A stretch of DNA of 5,651 bases. Origin: Phyllobacteriaceae bacterium (GTDB taxonomy: Bacteria > Pseudomonadota > Alphaproteobacteria > Rhizobiales > Ancalomicrobiaceae). The notes below the pieces were generated by a model. It was not told where the DNA came from. It worked only from the letters and a program-made list of their open reading frames with translations, and searched no databases. Positions 4,809-5,651 of the stretch are shown here, piece by piece. The DNA is taken from positions 1-5,651 of the forward strand of contig JAAYVT010000315.1 of NCBI GenBank assembly GCA_012517025.1, in the 5' to 3' direction. Numbering within the stretch: position 1 is the stretch's first letter; each line of letters starts with the position of its first letter. The translations under genes and the position numbers were made by a program.

Positions 4809-5651
4809 ATGGGGCACGACCTGACGATCGAACCGCTCGGCGAGACCATCCACGTCGAAGACGGACAGACCATTCTCGACGCGTGTCTGCGTCACGGGAT
4901 CTGGCTGCCCCATGCCTGCGGCCACGGACTGTGCGGCACCTGCAAGGTCGACGTGGTCGACGGCGACGTCGATCACGCCGATTCCTCCTCCTTCGCGCTG
5001 ATGGACTTCGAGCGGCAGGAGGGCAAGACGCTGGCCTGTTGCGCCCGCCTGCTCGACGACGTCACCATCGAGGCGGAGATCGACGAGGATCCCGATCAGC
5101 GCCGCATCGCGGTCGCCGACTTTCATGCCACCGTGACCTCGATCGTCGATCTGACCCACGACGTGAAGGGGCTGCGGCTGACGCTCGACGGCGGCGAGCC
5201 CATCGACTTCCAGGCAGGGCAATACGTCAACCTCGCCATCCCGGCGGTCGGCGGCACCCGGGCGTTCTCGATCGCCAACCCCCCGGCGGAGAACACCCAC
5301 GTCGAGCTGCAGATCCGCCGGGTGCCCGGCGGCGCCGGCACCGGTTGGGTGCACGACGTCCTGAAGGTCGGCGACCGCGTGGACTTCTCCGGCCCCTACG
5401 GCCGGTTCTTCGTACGCAAGTCGCGCGGCGGGCCGCTGCTGTTCCTGGCCGGCGGGACGGGCGTGTCGAGCCCGCGCTCGATGATCCTCGACCTGCTGGC
5501 GGAAGGGTACGGCGAGCCGATGACGCTGATCCACGGCGTGCGCACGCAAGCCGATCTCTACGACCGCGAGCTGTTCGAGGGGCTGGCGGCGCAGCATCCG
5601 ACCTTCCGCTACGTGCCGGCGTTGTCGTCCGAACCGGAGGGCAGCGACTGG
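4809..5651 (+). CDS. dmpP: Phenol hydroxylase reductase (DmpP), 3' end outside the window
   Basis: The first 281 residues are present; the family is about 350 long, so roughly 70 are missing beyond the right edge. The N-terminal plant-type ferredoxin domain (1-90) has C37-x4-C42-x2-C45 and C77 as [2Fe-2S] ligands; a second Cys, C78, follows at once. A ferredoxin-reductase-type FAD domain follows, with R151-A-F-S (the RxYS-type flavin motif) and GPYGRFF. The start of the NAD(P)H domain shows GGTGVSSPRSMI from residue 215. The protein passes electrons from NAD(P)H through FAD and the iron-sulfur centre to the DmpN diiron site. ATG 4809 follows AGGAGG (4792-4797), which overlaps the dmpO stop codon, so the two genes are tightly linked. 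The N-terminus (HDLTIEPLGETIHVEDGQTILDA) fits the family start. Confidence 0.95.
   Translation, partial: MGHDLTIEPLGETIHVEDGQTILDACLRHGIWLPHACGHGLCGTCKVDVVDGDVDHADSSSFALMDFERQEGKTLACCARLLDDVTIEAEIDEDPDQRRIAVADFHATVTSIVDLTHDVKGLRLTLDGGEPIDFQAGQYVNLAIPAVGGTRAFSIANPPAENTHVELQIRRVPGGAGTGWVHDVLKVGDRVDFSGPYGRFFVRKSRGGPLLFLAGGTGVSSPRSMILDLLAEGYGEPMTLIHGVRTQADLYDRELFEGLAAQHPTFRYVPALSSEPEGSDW

Noticed and set aside
2327..4873. Very long open frame (848 codons) on the minus strand opposite dmpM, dmpN and dmpO
   Set aside because: It is the antisense shadow of strongly conserved genes in GC-rich DNA. Its translation is low-complexity Arg/Val/His/Asp-rich sequence without recognisable domains. The same applies to the minus-strand frames at 1168-2529 and 4773-5597.

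Overview
The window is GC-rich, protein-dense DNA with all genes on the + strand. It looks like a proteobacterial chromosome, and an alphaproteobacterium is my inference from base composition and protein style. The main content is a multicomponent phenol hydroxylase operon in the order K-L-M-N-O-P, the same order as dmpKLMNOP of Pseudomonas. It encodes a soluble diiron monooxygenase that converts phenol and related aromatics to catechols.

Layout: 2-307 is the C-terminal end of a PLP-dependent aminotransferase-fold protein, most likely a MocR-type GntR regulator, cut by the left edge. 308-583 is a non-coding stretch with a strong sigma70-like promoter (351-400) and a leader of about 180 nt. 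584-952 encodes a XylT/DmpQ-like [2Fe-2S] ferredoxin. 953-1183 is a second non-coding stretch with a stem-loop just after the ferredoxin stop and a second promoter (1081-1130) of nearly the same design. 1184-1528 is dmpK, 1525-2514 dmpL, 2532-2804 dmpM, 2831-4345 dmpN, 4424-4792 dmpO, and 4809-5651 dmpP, which is cut by the right edge.

How the genes work together: DmpP takes electrons from NAD(P)H through FAD and a [2Fe-2S] centre to the hydroxylase (DmpN alpha, DmpL beta, DmpO gamma). DmpM is the small effector that couples electron flow to oxygen activation at the DmpN diiron site. DmpK is the assembly factor. The separate ferredoxin belongs to the family that re-reduces the iron of catechol 2,3-dioxygenase. 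It therefore predicts a meta-cleavage gene set outside this window.

The least ordinary part is the control region. The ferredoxin and the hydroxylase operon each have a promoter with an identical TTGACA, a 17-nt spacer, a GATAA -10 core, a CGAAG tail and a conserved palindrome-like AATnTCGAnATT box just upstream of the -35. I find no sigma54 -24/-12 element of the DmpR-controlled kind. This suggests one common regulator acting on two sigma70-type promoters, with the MocR-type protein next door as a candidate. The enzyme system itself is well known. I see no evidence here for a new type of biochemical system.
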